From Arthrobacter sp. MMS18-M83 (GTDB lineage Bacteria; Actinomycetota; Actinomycetes; Actinomycetales; Micrococcaceae), in NCBI RefSeq assembly GCF_026683955.1, contig NZ_CP113343.1:3224001-3288000 (forward strand): a DNA stretch of 64,000 nucleotides, read 5' to 3'. Numbering within the stretch: the stretch's first letter is position 1; each line of letters opens with the position of its first letter. The position numbers and the translations under genes are program-made. The notes beneath the pieces are model-generated. The model had not been told where the DNA came from. It worked only from the letters and a program-made list of their open reading frames with translations, and ran no database searches. Positions 33,750-42,042 of the stretch are shown here, in pieces.

Positions 33750-35225
33750 GTGCCTCAAAACACCACAACCGACCTTCAGCGCGAGCCGGAAACCCTGGCG
33801 GCGCCCAGTACTGCTACAACGTCCGAAAACCTCAGTGCCGAGGGCTACAAGAAGACCCTGAGCGGCCGCCACGTCACCATGATCTCCATGGGCGGGGCCA
33901 TCGGCGTCGGACTCTTCATGGGTGCCGGCGGACGGCTGGCTTCGACGGGCCCGGCGCTGATCTTCTCCTACGCCATCGCCGGCGTCATCGCCTACCTGCT
34001 CATGCGCGCCCTCGGCGAGCTCATCATGTACCGCCAGACGTCCGGCTCCTTCGTCAGCTACGCCGGCGAAATGTTCGGTAAGAAGGGCGCCTTCCTCTCC
34101 GGCTGGATGTACTTCATCAACTGGGGCATGACCGGGATCGCGGAGCTGATCGCGATCGGCCTGTACTTCCAGTTCTTCTTCCCCAATGTGCCAGTCGAGG
34201 CGTCGGCCATCGCGGCGCTGTTGTTGCTCGTGGCCGTGAACCTGCTCAGCGTCAAGGCGTTCGGTGAATTCGAATTCTGGGCCTCGGTCCTGAAGGTCGG
34301 CGCCATCGTGATCTTCCTGGCTGTAGGCACCTTCATGGTGGTCACGAACGCCAAGGTGGGTAACGGCCACGCGTCCGCGGCCAACCTTTTCGACGGCGAC
34401 GGGGGAATGTTCCCCAAGGGCGCCCTCGTCATGGTCCTCGTCCTGAATGCCGTGATCTTCGCTTACAACGGCATCGAACTCGTTGGCATCACGGCCGGTG
34501 AGATGCAGGATCCCAAGCGTGAAGTGCCCAAGGCGATCCGCGCCGTCGTGCTCCGTATCGTGGTCTTCTACGTCGGTTCCGTCCTTCTCCTGGCCATGCT
34601 GCTGCCGTCAGACCAGTACAAGGCCGGCGTTTCGCCGTTCGTCACCGTGTTCGGCCAGATGGGCCTTGGCTGGGTGGGCGACGTGATGAACATGATCGTC
34701 ATCACGGCCGCGCTGTCCTCCTGCAACTCCGGCCTGTACTCGATCGGCCGCGTGTTCCGCACCATGGCCAACAATGGACATGCTCCGCAGTGGCTCACCA
34801 AGATGTCCTCGCGCCACGTCCCGTACGCCGCGATCCTGGCCATCGCCGCGTTCTACCTCGTGGGCATCCTGATGAACATCTGGCTGGGCGGCTCGCATGC
34901 CTTTGACCTCGCGCTCAACACCGCGTCCATCGGTGTCATCTTCACTTGGGGCGCCATCTTCGCCAGCCAGATCGCACTGCGCCAACAGAAGGGCAAAGTC
35001 TCCACCCTTCCGATGCCCGGATCGCCATGGACCAGCTGGGTGGGCCTCGTTGCCCTCTTGGCCATTACCGTGCTGATTGGCTTCGACACCATGACCAGCA
35101 AGACCGGCGAGGTGTTCCTCCTGGGTCTCTGGACCCTGGCCACCATCCCGTTCTTCGCCGTCGTGCTGTGGCTCGGCTGGCAGAAGGTCAAGAACAACGA
35201 GCCGAAGAGCGAGCTGTTTAGCTAG
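33750..35225 (+). CDS. amino acid permease (APC superfamily, AAT family)
   Basis: 491 aa with 12 membrane helices. The first helix has the unwound substrate site MGGAIGVGLFMGAGGRL; GELIMYRQTSGSFVSYAGEMFG follows helix 2-3; NGIELVGITAGEMQDPKREVPKAIR is the typical AAT signature. It resembles D-serine/D-alanine/glycine (CycA) and GABA permeases, so specificity is unresolved. GTG 33750 follows aagga by 7 nt; upstream in-frame sequence to 33570 is non-coding in character. No catabolic gene is adjacent. Confidence 0.92.
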   Translation: MPQNTTTDLQREPETLAAPSTATTSENLSAEGYKKTLSGRHVTMISMGGAIGVGLFMGAGGRLASTGPALIFSYAIAGVIAYLLMRALGELIMYRQTSGSFVSYAGEMFGKKGAFLSGWMYFINWGMTGIAELIAIGLYFQFFFPNVPVEASAIAALLLLVAVNLLSVKAFGEFEFWASVLKVGAIVIFLAVGTFMVVTNAKVGNGHASAANLFDGDGGMFPKGALVMVLVLNAVIFAYNGIELVGITAGEMQDPKREVPKAIRAVVLRIVVFYVGSVLLLAMLLPSDQYKAGVSPFVTVFGQMGLGWVGDVMNMIVITAALSSCNSGLYSIGRVFRTMANNGHAPQWLTKMSSRHVPYAAILAIAAFYLVGILMNIWLGGSHAFDLALNTASIGVIFTWGAIFASQIALRQQKGKVSTLPMPGSPWTSWVGLVALLAITVLIGFDTMTSKTGEVFLLGLWTLATIPFFAVVLWLGWQKVKNNEPKSELFS

Positions 35226-35245
35226 GCCCCACACCTAGCAGCCTG

Positions 35246-35287
35246 ACGACGGCGGGCGCCTCCCGCGGCGGAGGCGCCCGCCGTCGT
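35246..35287. terminator. bidirectional terminator, permease / hydrolase
   Basis: Perfect 17-bp inverted repeat (35246-35262 and 35271-35287) with 8-nt loop between convergent genes; ACTTTGTTC follows on the plus strand. Confidence 0.85.
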
Positions 35288-35294
35288 ACTTTGT

Positions 35295-36020
35295 TCAGCC
35301 CTTCAGGTACTTCGCGAAATGGTCCTCGATGCGCTGCCAGGCTTCCGGCGCGGCTGCCGGGTCGGGTTTGATGCCCATCACCCGCATCAACGGCCTCAGT
35401 GCCCGGGGCCCGACCGGGGCGTCGTTCAGAAAAGCGTGGCCCGCCGTCGGGAATTCCTTGACGTCGTGCTCGATCCCGAGGTTCGTGAGTGCGGCTTCCA
35501 ACTTGGCGGACGCTCCCCGCAAGGTCCTGTCCTGGCCTCCATAGTTGGCCACGATCGGGCACGCACCTTCCAACGCCTGCTCCAGATCCCGCGGCAATTG
35601 GCCATAGTTGACCGAGGCGGCGTCGAAGTCGTCATGGGCCGCAAGCAGGGCGAAGGCACCTCCCATACAAAACCCGATGACCCCCACCTTTCCGGTGCAC
35701 CTGGCATCGCCGCGGAGCCAAGACCGTGCCGTGGACACGTCCGTGAACGCCCGGCCAGTGCCGGACATCAGGGAGCGCATGGTCGCCACAAGGCAGCGCC
35801 TCGCGCCGCCGTCGCTATAGAGGTCGACGGCGAGCGTCAGGTAGCCTGCCGCCGCGAGCCGATCCGCGTGGCGGCGCATCATGTCGTCGAGCCCAAAGGC
35901 TTCATGGATGAGTACGACGCCGGGGAACGGCCCCTCGCCGTCGGGCTCGGCCAGGTACCCCTGCAGCGTGCGGGAGCCTCCGGCCGCCGTGCTCTCCGTG
36001 CTCAAATCGATGTGCACCAT
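35295..36020 (-). CDS. dienelactone hydrolase family protein
   Basis: 241 aa alpha/beta hydrolase. The nucleophilic cysteine is in VGVIGFCMGGAFALLAAHDD, with catalytic Asp in YGGQDRTLRG and His in AGHAFLND, the DLH Cys-Asp-His triad. An early FPGVVLIHEAFGLDDMMRRHADRL provides the oxyanion region and glutamate. Authentic dienelactone hydrolases open lactones from chlorocatechol or protoanemonin breakdown; no such genes are adjacent, so substrate is open. ATG 36020 is the centre of a 14-bp palindrome TGCACCATGGTGCA, and 36018-36020 is the only ATG before the conserved core. Confidence 0.85.
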   Translation of the reverse strand: MVHIDLSTESTAAGGSRTLQGYLAEPDGEGPFPGVVLIHEAFGLDDMMRRHADRLAAAGYLTLAVDLYSDGGARRCLVATMRSLMSGTGRAFTDVSTARSWLRGDARCTGKVGVIGFCMGGAFALLAAHDDFDAASVNYGQLPRDLEQALEGACPIVANYGGQDRTLRGASAKLEAALTNLGIEHDVKEFPTAGHAFLNDAPVGPRALRPLMRVMGIKPDPAAAPEAWQRIEDHFAKYLKG

Positions 36021-36092
36021 GGTGCAATCCTGCCAGACCGCGCAAGTGTCTTGTCGGCTGTTTTTGTCTGCGGTCGCAGTTAGGCTCGATGC

Positions 36093-36551
36093 ATGGACCA
36101 CAGCACCACTCTCAGCCAGCACGTCAACGCCTCCCGGGAGAAAGTCTGGGCCGTCATCTCTGACATTCCGGGCTCCGCCAGGACCCTCTCGGGCGTGAAA
36201 GCGATCCAGATGCTCAGCGAGGGACCCTATGGCGAGGGCACGCGCTGGAAGGAAACACGCGTCATGATGGGCCGGGAGGAAACCGTGGAAATGCAGGTTT
36301 CCCAGAGCGATCCGCCGGGCAGCACCACGGTCACGGCGCGGCAGGGCGGCGCGGACTACACCAACCGCTTTACCTTGAAAGAGCAGGACGGCGGGACGGA
36401 ACTGACGTTGTTCTTCGGTGCCGAGGTCCTCAAGCCGACTTTCCTCAGCAAAGTCATGATGGCCGCGTTCGGGAAGCTCGGGATGAGTGTCACGCGTAAG
36501 GCGCTCGCGAAGGATCTTGCCGAGATTGCGGCCAAAGCGGAGTCGCTCTAG
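36093..36551 (+). CDS. SRPBCC family protein
   Basis: 152 aa START/Bet v1-like fold: TTLSQHVNASREKVWAVISDIPGSARTLSGVKAIQML at the start (helix-grip strand and first helix) and a long C-terminal helix (VMMAAFGKLGMSVTRKALAKDL). These proteins bind hydrophobic ligands in an internal cavity; function here is unknown. ATG 36093 is 6 nt after TAGGCT (leaderless-like). It is coupled to the next gene by a one-base stop/start overlap. Confidence 0.85.
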   Translation: MDHSTTLSQHVNASREKVWAVISDIPGSARTLSGVKAIQMLSEGPYGEGTRWKETRVMMGREETVEMQVSQSDPPGSTTVTARQGGADYTNRFTLKEQDGGTELTLFFGAEVLKPTFLSKVMMAAFGKLGMSVTRKALAKDLAEIAAKAESL

Positions 36552-37210
36552 TGGCGGCGGTTGGCAAGGTGGCGGCACCCCGGATTTCACCGATCAGGCT
36601 TGACGAGCTCCGCGACGATCCCGCCCCGGACTTCCAGCGTGGCGAACGGTACGACGGCGTCCGCCTTACCCGTGCGGTGGCCGACGGCGCGGAGTTGAGC
36701 GGGGCGGACTTCATCGAGTGCGAATTCAATGGAGTCTCATTCAACGAGGCTCAGCTACGCGGCGCGACCTTCCGGGACTGCATCCTGAACGAGCCCTACG
36801 CGCCGGTGTTCACCGCTGCACGTACCTCATGGCGTGAAGTCGAGATCAGCAACCCGCGTTGGGGCTCAGCGGAGATGTACGAGGGCGCCTGGCATTCGGT
36901 GAAGATCGACGGGGGCAAGCTGGACTTCCTGAACCTTCGCGGATCCAAACTCACGGATGTGGTGATCACGGGCTGCATCATCAACGAACTCGACCTTAGG
37001 GCCTGTACCGCGACGCGCATGGTGGTCAAGGACTGCACCATCGGGACGCTGGATGTCACGGGGGCCAAGCTCAAGGATGTGGACCTGCGTGGCTCGGATT
37101 TCCGCATGATCAATGGACTTGGCGGACTGTCCGGCGTGGTCATTGACGACTATCAGCTCAGCCTCATGGCGCCGCTTTTGGCAGGGCATCTGGGGATCCG
37201 GGTGATCTGA
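36551..37210 (+). CDS. pentapeptide repeat protein
   Basis: 219 aa. Repeats of the A(D/N)LXX type run from about residue 40 to 195: AELSGADFIECEFNGVSFNEAQLRGATFRDC, then LDFLNLRGSKLTDVVITG, LDVTGAKLKDVDLRGSDF in overlapping coils, giving a right-handed quadrilateral beta helix. Some relatives shield DNA gyrase from quinolones, but nothing here indicates that role. GTG 36551 overlaps the preceding TAG. Function not known. Confidence 0.82.
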   Translation: MAAVGKVAAPRISPIRLDELRDDPAPDFQRGERYDGVRLTRAVADGAELSGADFIECEFNGVSFNEAQLRGATFRDCILNEPYAPVFTAARTSWREVEISNPRWGSAEMYEGAWHSVKIDGGKLDFLNLRGSKLTDVVITGCIINELDLRACTATRMVVKDCTIGTLDVTGAKLKDVDLRGSDFRMINGLGGLSGVVIDDYQLSLMAPLLAGHLGIRVI

Positions 37211-37220
37211 GTGAAACATC

Positions 37221-37257
37221 GGCGCCGCCAGGTAGCAGTTGACCACATGGCGGCGCC
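37221..37257 (+). terminator. terminator hairpin after pentapeptide gene
   Basis: Perfect 10-bp inverted repeat GGCGCCGCCA (37221-37230) and TGGCGGCGCC (37248-37257), 11 nt after the stop. It overlaps the -35 element of the next promoter; the sequence after it is TGTAATCTTTAT, moderately T-rich. Confidence 0.55.
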
Positions 37258-37290
37258 GTGTAATCTTTATAGAACGAACGGTCGGTAAAT
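37239..37290 (+). promoter_or_regulatory. promoter and candidate PaaR operator of the thiolase operon
   Basis: TTGACC (37239-37244), 16-bp spacer, TAATCT (37261-37266). Just downstream, ACGAACGGTCGGTAAAT (37274-37290) fits half of the PaaR-type palindrome ACCGNNCGNNCGGTNAGT; a repressor here would block initiation. Similar sites precede paaZ, paaR and paaI in this window. Confidence 0.6.
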
Positions 37291-37328
37291 TACTCACCGG
37301 CCCCGCTCCCTTCGCGAAGGATGTTCTC

Positions 37329-38552
37329 ATGGTCGAGGCTTTTCTTGTTGGCGGTGCCCGCACCCCTGTAGGCCGGTATGGCGGAGCGCTTTCCGCGGTC
37401 CGTCCTGATGACCTGGCAGCCCTCGTGATCCGCGAAGCCGTGGCCCGGGCCGGTGTAGACCCCGACGCCATTGACGAAGTCATCCTGGGCAACGCCAACG
37501 GTGCCGGCGAGGAAAACCGCAACGTCGCACGCATGGCCACCCTCTTGGCGGGACTTCCCCTCCACATCCCCGGCATCACGGTCAACCGCCTGTGTGCCTC
37601 CGGCATGAGCGCCATCATCATGGCCAGCCACATGATCAAGGCCGGCGCAGCGGACATCGTTGTGGCGGGCGGCGTCGAGTCCATGAGCCGGGCCCCTTGG
37701 GTGCAGGAGAAGCCCTCAACAGCCTTCGCCAAGCCTGGCCAAATCTTCGACACCTCCATCGGTTGGCGCTTCGCCAACCCGCTTTTCACCAAGGGCGAGC
37801 TCTCCCGCGGCGGCAAGATGACCTACTCCATGCCAGAAACGGCTGAGGAAGTTGCCCGGGTGGACGGCATCTCCCGTGAGGACGCCGACGCTTTCGCCGT
37901 CCGCTCGCACGAACGCGCGCTTGCAGCCATTGCCGGCGGCCGCTTCAAGGACGAGATCGTGCCAGTCACCGTGAAGACACGCAAGGGAGAAACCGTGGTT
38001 GACACTGACGAGGGGCCTCGCGAAGGAACCACGATGGAGGTTCTCGCAGGTCTCCGTCCCGTGGTTGCAGGCGGCTCCGTTGTTACTGCCGGCAACTCCT
38101 CCACGCTCAACGACGGCGCGTCCGCCATCATCGTCGCTTCGGAGGCTGCCATCGAAAAGTTCGGCCTCACGCCACGTGCCCGCATCATCGACGGTGGCTC
38201 GGCGGGCTGCGAACCGGAAATCATGGGAATCGGCCCGGTCCCCGCTACCCAGAAGATCCTGGGCCGTTCCGGACTCACCGTCGGCGACCTAGGCGCCGTC
38301 GAACTCAATGAAGCCTTTGCGACGCAATCGCTCGCGAGCATGCGGCGTCTGGGCCTGGACCCGGACATCGTGAACAACGACGGCGGCGCGATCTCCCTGG
38401 GGCACCCGCTGGGTTCCAGCGGCTCGCGTATCGCCATCACCCTGCTGGGCCGCATGGAACGGGAGCTCGGCACCGCCGACCGTAAGATCGGCCTCGCAAC
38501 GATGTGCATCGGCGTCGGGCAGGGCGCCGCCATCCTCCTGGAAGGCATGTAA
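37329..38552 (+). CDS. acetyl-CoA acetyltransferase family thiolase (PaaJ/PcaF-like)
   Basis: Thiolytic cleavage of a beta-ketoacyl-CoA. 407 aa. Active-site cysteine in TVNRLCASGMSAIIMASHM, with later GAVELNEAFATQSLASM (His/Asn region), NNDGGAISLGHPLGSSGSRI (catalytic His), and MCIGVGQGAAILL (second Cys). The closest functional class is 3-oxoadipyl-CoA/3-oxo-5,6-dehydrosuberyl-CoA thiolase of the phenylacetate or beta-ketoadipate route, supported by the PaaR-like site and the two downstream genes. ATG 37329 begins the domain; aagga lies upstream. Confidence 0.88.
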   Translation: MVEAFLVGGARTPVGRYGGALSAVRPDDLAALVIREAVARAGVDPDAIDEVILGNANGAGEENRNVARMATLLAGLPLHIPGITVNRLCASGMSAIIMASHMIKAGAADIVVAGGVESMSRAPWVQEKPSTAFAKPGQIFDTSIGWRFANPLFTKGELSRGGKMTYSMPETAEEVARVDGISREDADAFAVRSHERALAAIAGGRFKDEIVPVTVKTRKGETVVDTDEGPREGTTMEVLAGLRPVVAGGSVVTAGNSSTLNDGASAIIVASEAAIEKFGLTPRARIIDGGSAGCEPEIMGIGPVPATQKILGRSGLTVGDLGAVELNEAFATQSLASMRRLGLDPDIVNNDGGAISLGHPLGSSGSRIAITLLGRMERELGTADRKIGLATMCIGVGQGAAILLEGM

Positions 38553-39358
38553 TGGCTTTGAACCCCGGGGAATTCGGAACCTTGCTCATAGAAGAACGCG
38601 AGGACCGCGTCACTGTCCTCCTGAACCGGCCCGAGGTCCGCAACGCGATCGACCAGCAGATGGTGGACGAACTCCACAAGGTGTGCGACTACCTTGAGGG
38701 CGAGCCGAAAATACTGATCATCGCCGGCGTAGAAGGCGTGTTTGCGTCGGGCGCGGACATCGGCCAGCTGCGGGAACGCCGCCGTGACGACGCCCTGCGC
38801 GGCATCAACTCCACCATCTTTGTCCGGATCGCGAAACTGCCCATGCCCGTCATCGCGGCCTTGGACGGCTACTGCCTGGGCGGCGGGGCCGAGCTCGCCT
38901 ATGCGGCGGACTTCCGCATCGGTACGCCCAGCCTCCGGATCGGCAACCCGGAAACCGGGCTGGGCATCATGGCCGCAGCCGGGGCCACGTGGCGCCTCAA
39001 GGAACTCGTGGGGGAGCCGATCGCCAAGGAAATCCTCCTGGCCGGTGCCGTCCTCCGTGCCGAGGAAGCCCTGCGGATCAACCTCATCACCCAGATCCAT
39101 GAGGCCCCGGTGCTCATGGAAGCTGCCCACAACCTTGCTGACCGGATCGGCCGGCAGGACCCCCTGGCCGTGCGGATCACCAAGTCGGTCTTCCACGCTC
39201 CCGCCGAGGCGCACCCCGTAATCGACACCTTGGCCCAGGGCATGCTCTTTGAATCCCAAGCCAAGTTCGACCGCATGCAGGCGTTCCTCGACAAGAAGAG
39301 CGCCAAACAGTCCAGCGACAAGCAGTCCAGCGACAACCCAGACAGGACCCGGAAATGA
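38552..39358 (+). CDS. enoyl-CoA hydratase/isomerase family protein (PaaF-like)
   Basis: 268 aa crotonase. Oxyanion loop: GVFASGADIGQLRERR and YCLGGGAELAYAADFRIG; catalytic acidic residue in GNPETGLGIMAAAG. The tail beyond residue 248 is hydrophilic with a short duplication (KQSSDKQSSDNP). ATG 38552 overlaps the thiolase TAA by one base, and its end overlaps the next ATG by 4 nt, so the three genes form one operon. In phenylacetate degradation PaaF hydrates 2,3-dehydroadipyl-CoA; that role is inferred from context. Confidence 0.85.
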   Translation: MALNPGEFGTLLIEEREDRVTVLLNRPEVRNAIDQQMVDELHKVCDYLEGEPKILIIAGVEGVFASGADIGQLRERRRDDALRGINSTIFVRIAKLPMPVIAALDGYCLGGGAELAYAADFRIGTPSLRIGNPETGLGIMAAAGATWRLKELVGEPIAKEILLAGAVLRAEEALRINLITQIHEAPVLMEAAHNLADRIGRQDPLAVRITKSVFHAPAEAHPVIDTLAQGMLFESQAKFDRMQAFLDKKSAKQSSDKQSSDNPDRTRK

Positions 39359-40218
39359 CAGCAGTCCCCGCAATCCCACATGTTGTCGGTGTCCTCGGCG
39401 GGGGACGCATGGGTGCCGGCATCGCCCACGCTTTTTTGACCAAGGGCGCCACCGTGATCGTCGTCGAGCGCGATCACGAAGCCGCGGCCGGGGCGCAGGG
39501 TCGCGTCGCTGAAGCTGTGGCCAAATCCGCTGCCCGCGGCACCCTGACCGAGACCGCGGACGAAGTATTGTCCCGGTTCAGCACCTCCACCGACTACGAC
39601 TCCTTTATTCACTGCGGGCTCGTTGTGGAGGCCGTGCCAGAGGATTACGAGCTCAAGGTCGCAGCCCTCAAGGCCGTGGAGGAGCACCTCTCCGCGGACG
39701 CCTTCCTGGCCTCGAACACCTCGTCCCTGTCCGTCACCGGCCTTGCTTCGCAGCTCCGGAGGCCCGCCAATTTCGTGGGCCTGCACTTCTTCAACCCGGT
39801 CCCGGCGTCCACGCTCATCGAGGTGGTCCTGGCCAAGGAGACCTCGCCGGAACTCGCTGCCACGGCGAAAAGCTGGACCGAAGCACTAGGCAAGACCGCC
39901 GTCGTCGTCAATGACGCTCCGGGCTTTGCGTCCTCGCGGCTGGGCGTCGCGATCGCCCTTGAGGCGATGCGCATGGTGGAAGAAGGCGTGGCGTCGGCGG
40001 AGGACATCGACGCCGCCATGGTGCTCGGTTACAAACACCCCACCGGGCCGCTGAAGACCACGGATATCGTCGGCCTGGATGTGCGCCTCGGCATCGCCGA
40101 ATACCTGCATTCGACGCTGGGGGAGCGCTTCGCACCACCCCAGATTCTGCGCGACAAGGTTGCTCGCGGCGAGCTGGGACGCAAGACTGGCAAGGGTTTC
40201 TTCGACTGGACTGACTGA
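39355..40218 (+). CDS. 3-hydroxyacyl-CoA dehydrogenase (PaaH-like)
   Basis: 287 aa. N-terminal NAD site VVGVLGGGRMGAGIAHAF; GLVVEAVPEDYELK; SNTSSLSVTGLAS with catalytic-site Ser/Asn; VGLHFFNPVPASTLIEVV with catalytic His; C-terminal domain KHPTGPLKTTDIVGLDVRL and GRKTGKGFFDW. Oxidises 3-hydroxyacyl-CoA before the thiolase step, so with its two upstream partners it completes a hydratase-dehydrogenase-thiolase module. ATGA overlap with the preceding gene. Ends just before palindrome copy B2. Confidence 0.92.
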   Translation: MTAVPAIPHVVGVLGGGRMGAGIAHAFLTKGATVIVVERDHEAAAGAQGRVAEAVAKSAARGTLTETADEVLSRFSTSTDYDSFIHCGLVVEAVPEDYELKVAALKAVEEHLSADAFLASNTSSLSVTGLASQLRRPANFVGLHFFNPVPASTLIEVVLAKETSPELAATAKSWTEALGKTAVVVNDAPGFASSRLGVAIALEAMRMVEEGVASAEDIDAAMVLGYKHPTGPLKTTDIVGLDVRLGIAEYLHSTLGERFAPPQILRDKVARGELGRKTGKGFFDWTD

Positions 40219-40227
40219 GCCTCGGAA

Positions 40228-40295
40228 CCCCAACTGGCTCGCATTTGTGGTCGTTTTGAGGCCTCATAGCGACATCTAATGCGAGTTACTTGGGG
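40228..40295. repeat. palindrome family B, copy 2
   Basis: Left arm 40228-40261 (CCCCAACTGGCTCGCATTTG...) and right arm 40262-40295 form a long imperfect hairpin with several mismatches. It lies between two convergent genes and contains the stop codon (40286-40288) and last codons of the DUF559-type gene. Confidence 0.8.
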
Positions 40296-41239
40296 GTCCA
40301 GCCCCGGCCCAAGAGCACGGCACGGACTTTTGCGACGGCGGACCTCGCATCCTTCTCCATGTGCCGTTTGGAGATCCTGACCAAGTGCCAGCCCGCACGG
40401 GCGAAATCCTCTTCGCGGGCGATGTCCCGGACTATCTGGGCCGGCTCGGAATGCGGCTCGCCGTCGTATTCGACCGCCACGCGGTGTTCCGGATAGGCCA
40501 GATCCGGTTGACGTACGACGCCGGCAGCTAGCTGAGTGACGACGTTCAGTTGCGGTTCGGGCAGTCCGCCCCGTTCAAGCGCCAGCCGAAGCCGCGTTTC
40601 GGGGGCCGAGTCGGAGCCGATCCGTGCCTGTTCAAGGGCCAGGCGTGCCTTGCGGATCCCAGGAGTGCCCTTGTGCCGGTCCAGCGTGTCGGCCAATTGT
40701 TCCAATGTTGCGTACGGCTCCGTGCGGTCTTCAAACTCCGGCCGAGGGACCCGCAGCAGATGGTCGGCCACAACGGTCAGCTCATCCACGCTCATTTTCC
40801 TCGACACATCGAGCCATGTCCGCGTGCGCGTGGTGACCAGGACTCCGTCAAGATTCGTGATTTCGTCATCGAAGAACTGCCCCACATGTCCCACCACCCC
40901 GGTTCGCCGCGGAATCGCCATGGTGTCCGGACGTGAGATATGGATGCGCGGATCATCGCTGCCCGGCAGGAGCCCTGGGAATGACCACAGCGAGAAGGCT
41001 GTGGCGTGAGATGCAGCTGAGAACCCGGTCACCACTGTGAAAGGGCGCACGATCAGCGGCAAACTGGCGTCCCTCGTCTGCCCTTGGACTAGCGCCTCGT
41101 CCGGAATCCTGATACCGCGGCTTGGCGAGGGCAGCGATCGGTGCCTCAACCGCCGGAGGCTTACACCGGCGTCGGCCGCTTCTTGAAAGGTAAATGGGGC
41201 GCTCGCCAGCGGCGCCGGCAAAGGTTGCGGTGTCCTCAT
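40286..41239 (-). CDS. DUF559-type protein, putative nuclease
   Basis: 317 aa, related in architecture to the 3070-4131 protein but very divergent. Residues 1-200 include a degenerate winged-helix-like start (FTFQEAADAGVSLRRLRHRS) and GVLVTTRTRTWLDVSR. The C-terminal PD-(D/E)XK-like part is D246 and E257 in RQPDLAYPEHRVAVEYDGEP, then AGWHLVRISKRHM; the D-x10-E-x2-D spacing is identical to the first protein. ATG 41239 follows the conserved region's start; longer reading to 41341 is within palindrome B3. Its stop lies inside palindrome B2. Function unknown. Confidence 0.78.
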   Translation of the reverse strand: MRTPQPLPAPLASAPFTFQEAADAGVSLRRLRHRSLPSPSRGIRIPDEALVQGQTRDASLPLIVRPFTVVTGFSAASHATAFSLWSFPGLLPGSDDPRIHISRPDTMAIPRRTGVVGHVGQFFDDEITNLDGVLVTTRTRTWLDVSRKMSVDELTVVADHLLRVPRPEFEDRTEPYATLEQLADTLDRHKGTPGIRKARLALEQARIGSDSAPETRLRLALERGGLPEPQLNVVTQLAAGVVRQPDLAYPEHRVAVEYDGEPHSEPAQIVRDIAREEDFARAGWHLVRISKRHMEKDARSAVAKVRAVLLGRGWTPK

Positions 41240-41302
41240 CGCCCCATCGTTGCAAATCCTGGAACGCCATTTTGAGTTATCCACAGGCACGCTCCTCGGA
41301 AC

Positions 41303-41368
41303 CCCAACTGACTCGCAGTAGGTGTCGTTTTCAGGCCGCAAAACGACAACAAATGCGAGTCAGTTGGG
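41303..41368. repeat. palindrome family B, copy 3
   Basis: Arms 41303-41331 and 41340-41368 (29 nt each, 3 mismatches) enclose an 8-nt loop. It lies in the divergent intergenic region, 64 nt upstream of the DUF559-type gene and immediately before the TAGGCT box of the GNAT gene. A terminator role is unlikely in this place. Confidence 0.82.
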
Positions 41369-41385
41369 TCGGTTAGGCTAGCCGG

Positions 41386-41985
41386 GTGACTCTCATTGCA
41401 CCTGTAACCCTGGATGGCCGCTTCGTAACCTTGGAACCGCTGAGCCCCGAGCACCACGATGGCTTGGTGGACGCAGCCAAGGACGGCGAGTTGTGGAAGC
41501 TTTGGTACACCTCCGTGCCGTCGCCTGAACGAATGGCCGCGGAGATCGACCGCCGGCTCGCGCTGCAGGAGCAGGGATCGATGTTGCCATTCGCCACGCG
41601 GTTGAAGGCGAGCGGCAAGCTGATCGGCATGACCACCTACATGAACATCGACACCGCCACCCCGCGCGTCGAGATCGGCTCCACGTGGAACGCAGCCTCT
41701 GCACACGGCAGCGGCAGCAACCCCGATTCCAAGCTGTTGCTCCTCCACCACGCCTTCGAAACCCTCGGTTGCCCCGCCGTCGAATTCCGGACCCACTGGC
41801 TCAACCACCAATCGCGTGAGGCTATCGCGCGGCTGGGCGCCAAGCAGGACGGCGTGCTCCGCAACCACTCGCGCACGCTGGACGGAGTACTGCGCGACAC
41901 AGTCGTGTTCTCCATTCTCGAACACGAATGGCCCGCCGTCCGTACCGGCCTCGAGTTCAGGCTCGCGAAGCGGCTCCCCATGTAG
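41386..41985 (+). CDS. GNAT family N-acetyltransferase
   Basis: 199 aa acyltransferase of the RimJ/RimL-like group: RFVTLEPLSPEHHDGLVDAA start, MTTYMNIDTATPRVEIGSTW central strands, and FETLGCPAVEFRTHWLNHQSREAIARLGAKQDGVLRNH. The acetyl-CoA pyrophosphate loop is degenerate compared with RimI, as in many of these. Substrate unknown. GTG 41386 is 6 nt after TAGGCT, so leaderless-like. It is bracketed by palindromes B3 and B4. Confidence 0.82.
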   Translation: MTLIAPVTLDGRFVTLEPLSPEHHDGLVDAAKDGELWKLWYTSVPSPERMAAEIDRRLALQEQGSMLPFATRLKASGKLIGMTTYMNIDTATPRVEIGSTWNAASAHGSGSNPDSKLLLLHHAFETLGCPAVEFRTHWLNHQSREAIARLGAKQDGVLRNHSRTLDGVLRDTVVFSILEHEWPAVRTGLEFRLAKRLPM

Positions 41986-41989
41986 CCGG

Positions 41990-42041
41990 CAGTTGTTGTC
42001 GTTCTGAGCCTTCAAAACGACAACAACTGCGAGCTAGTTGG
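41990..42041. repeat. palindrome family B, copy 4 (truncated left arm)
   Basis: GCAGTTGTTGTCGTTCTGAG at about 41990-42009 pairs with the right arm to 42041 (GACAACAACTGC..GTTGGG). The outer left third present in the other copies is missing. It fills the gap between two convergent gene ends. Confidence 0.75.
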
Positions 42042-42042
42042 G

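Noticed and set aside
37823..39379. 518-codon minus-strand ORF across the thiolase and hydratase genes
   Set aside because: Antisense shadow of high-GC coding sequence; no start signal or family similarity.
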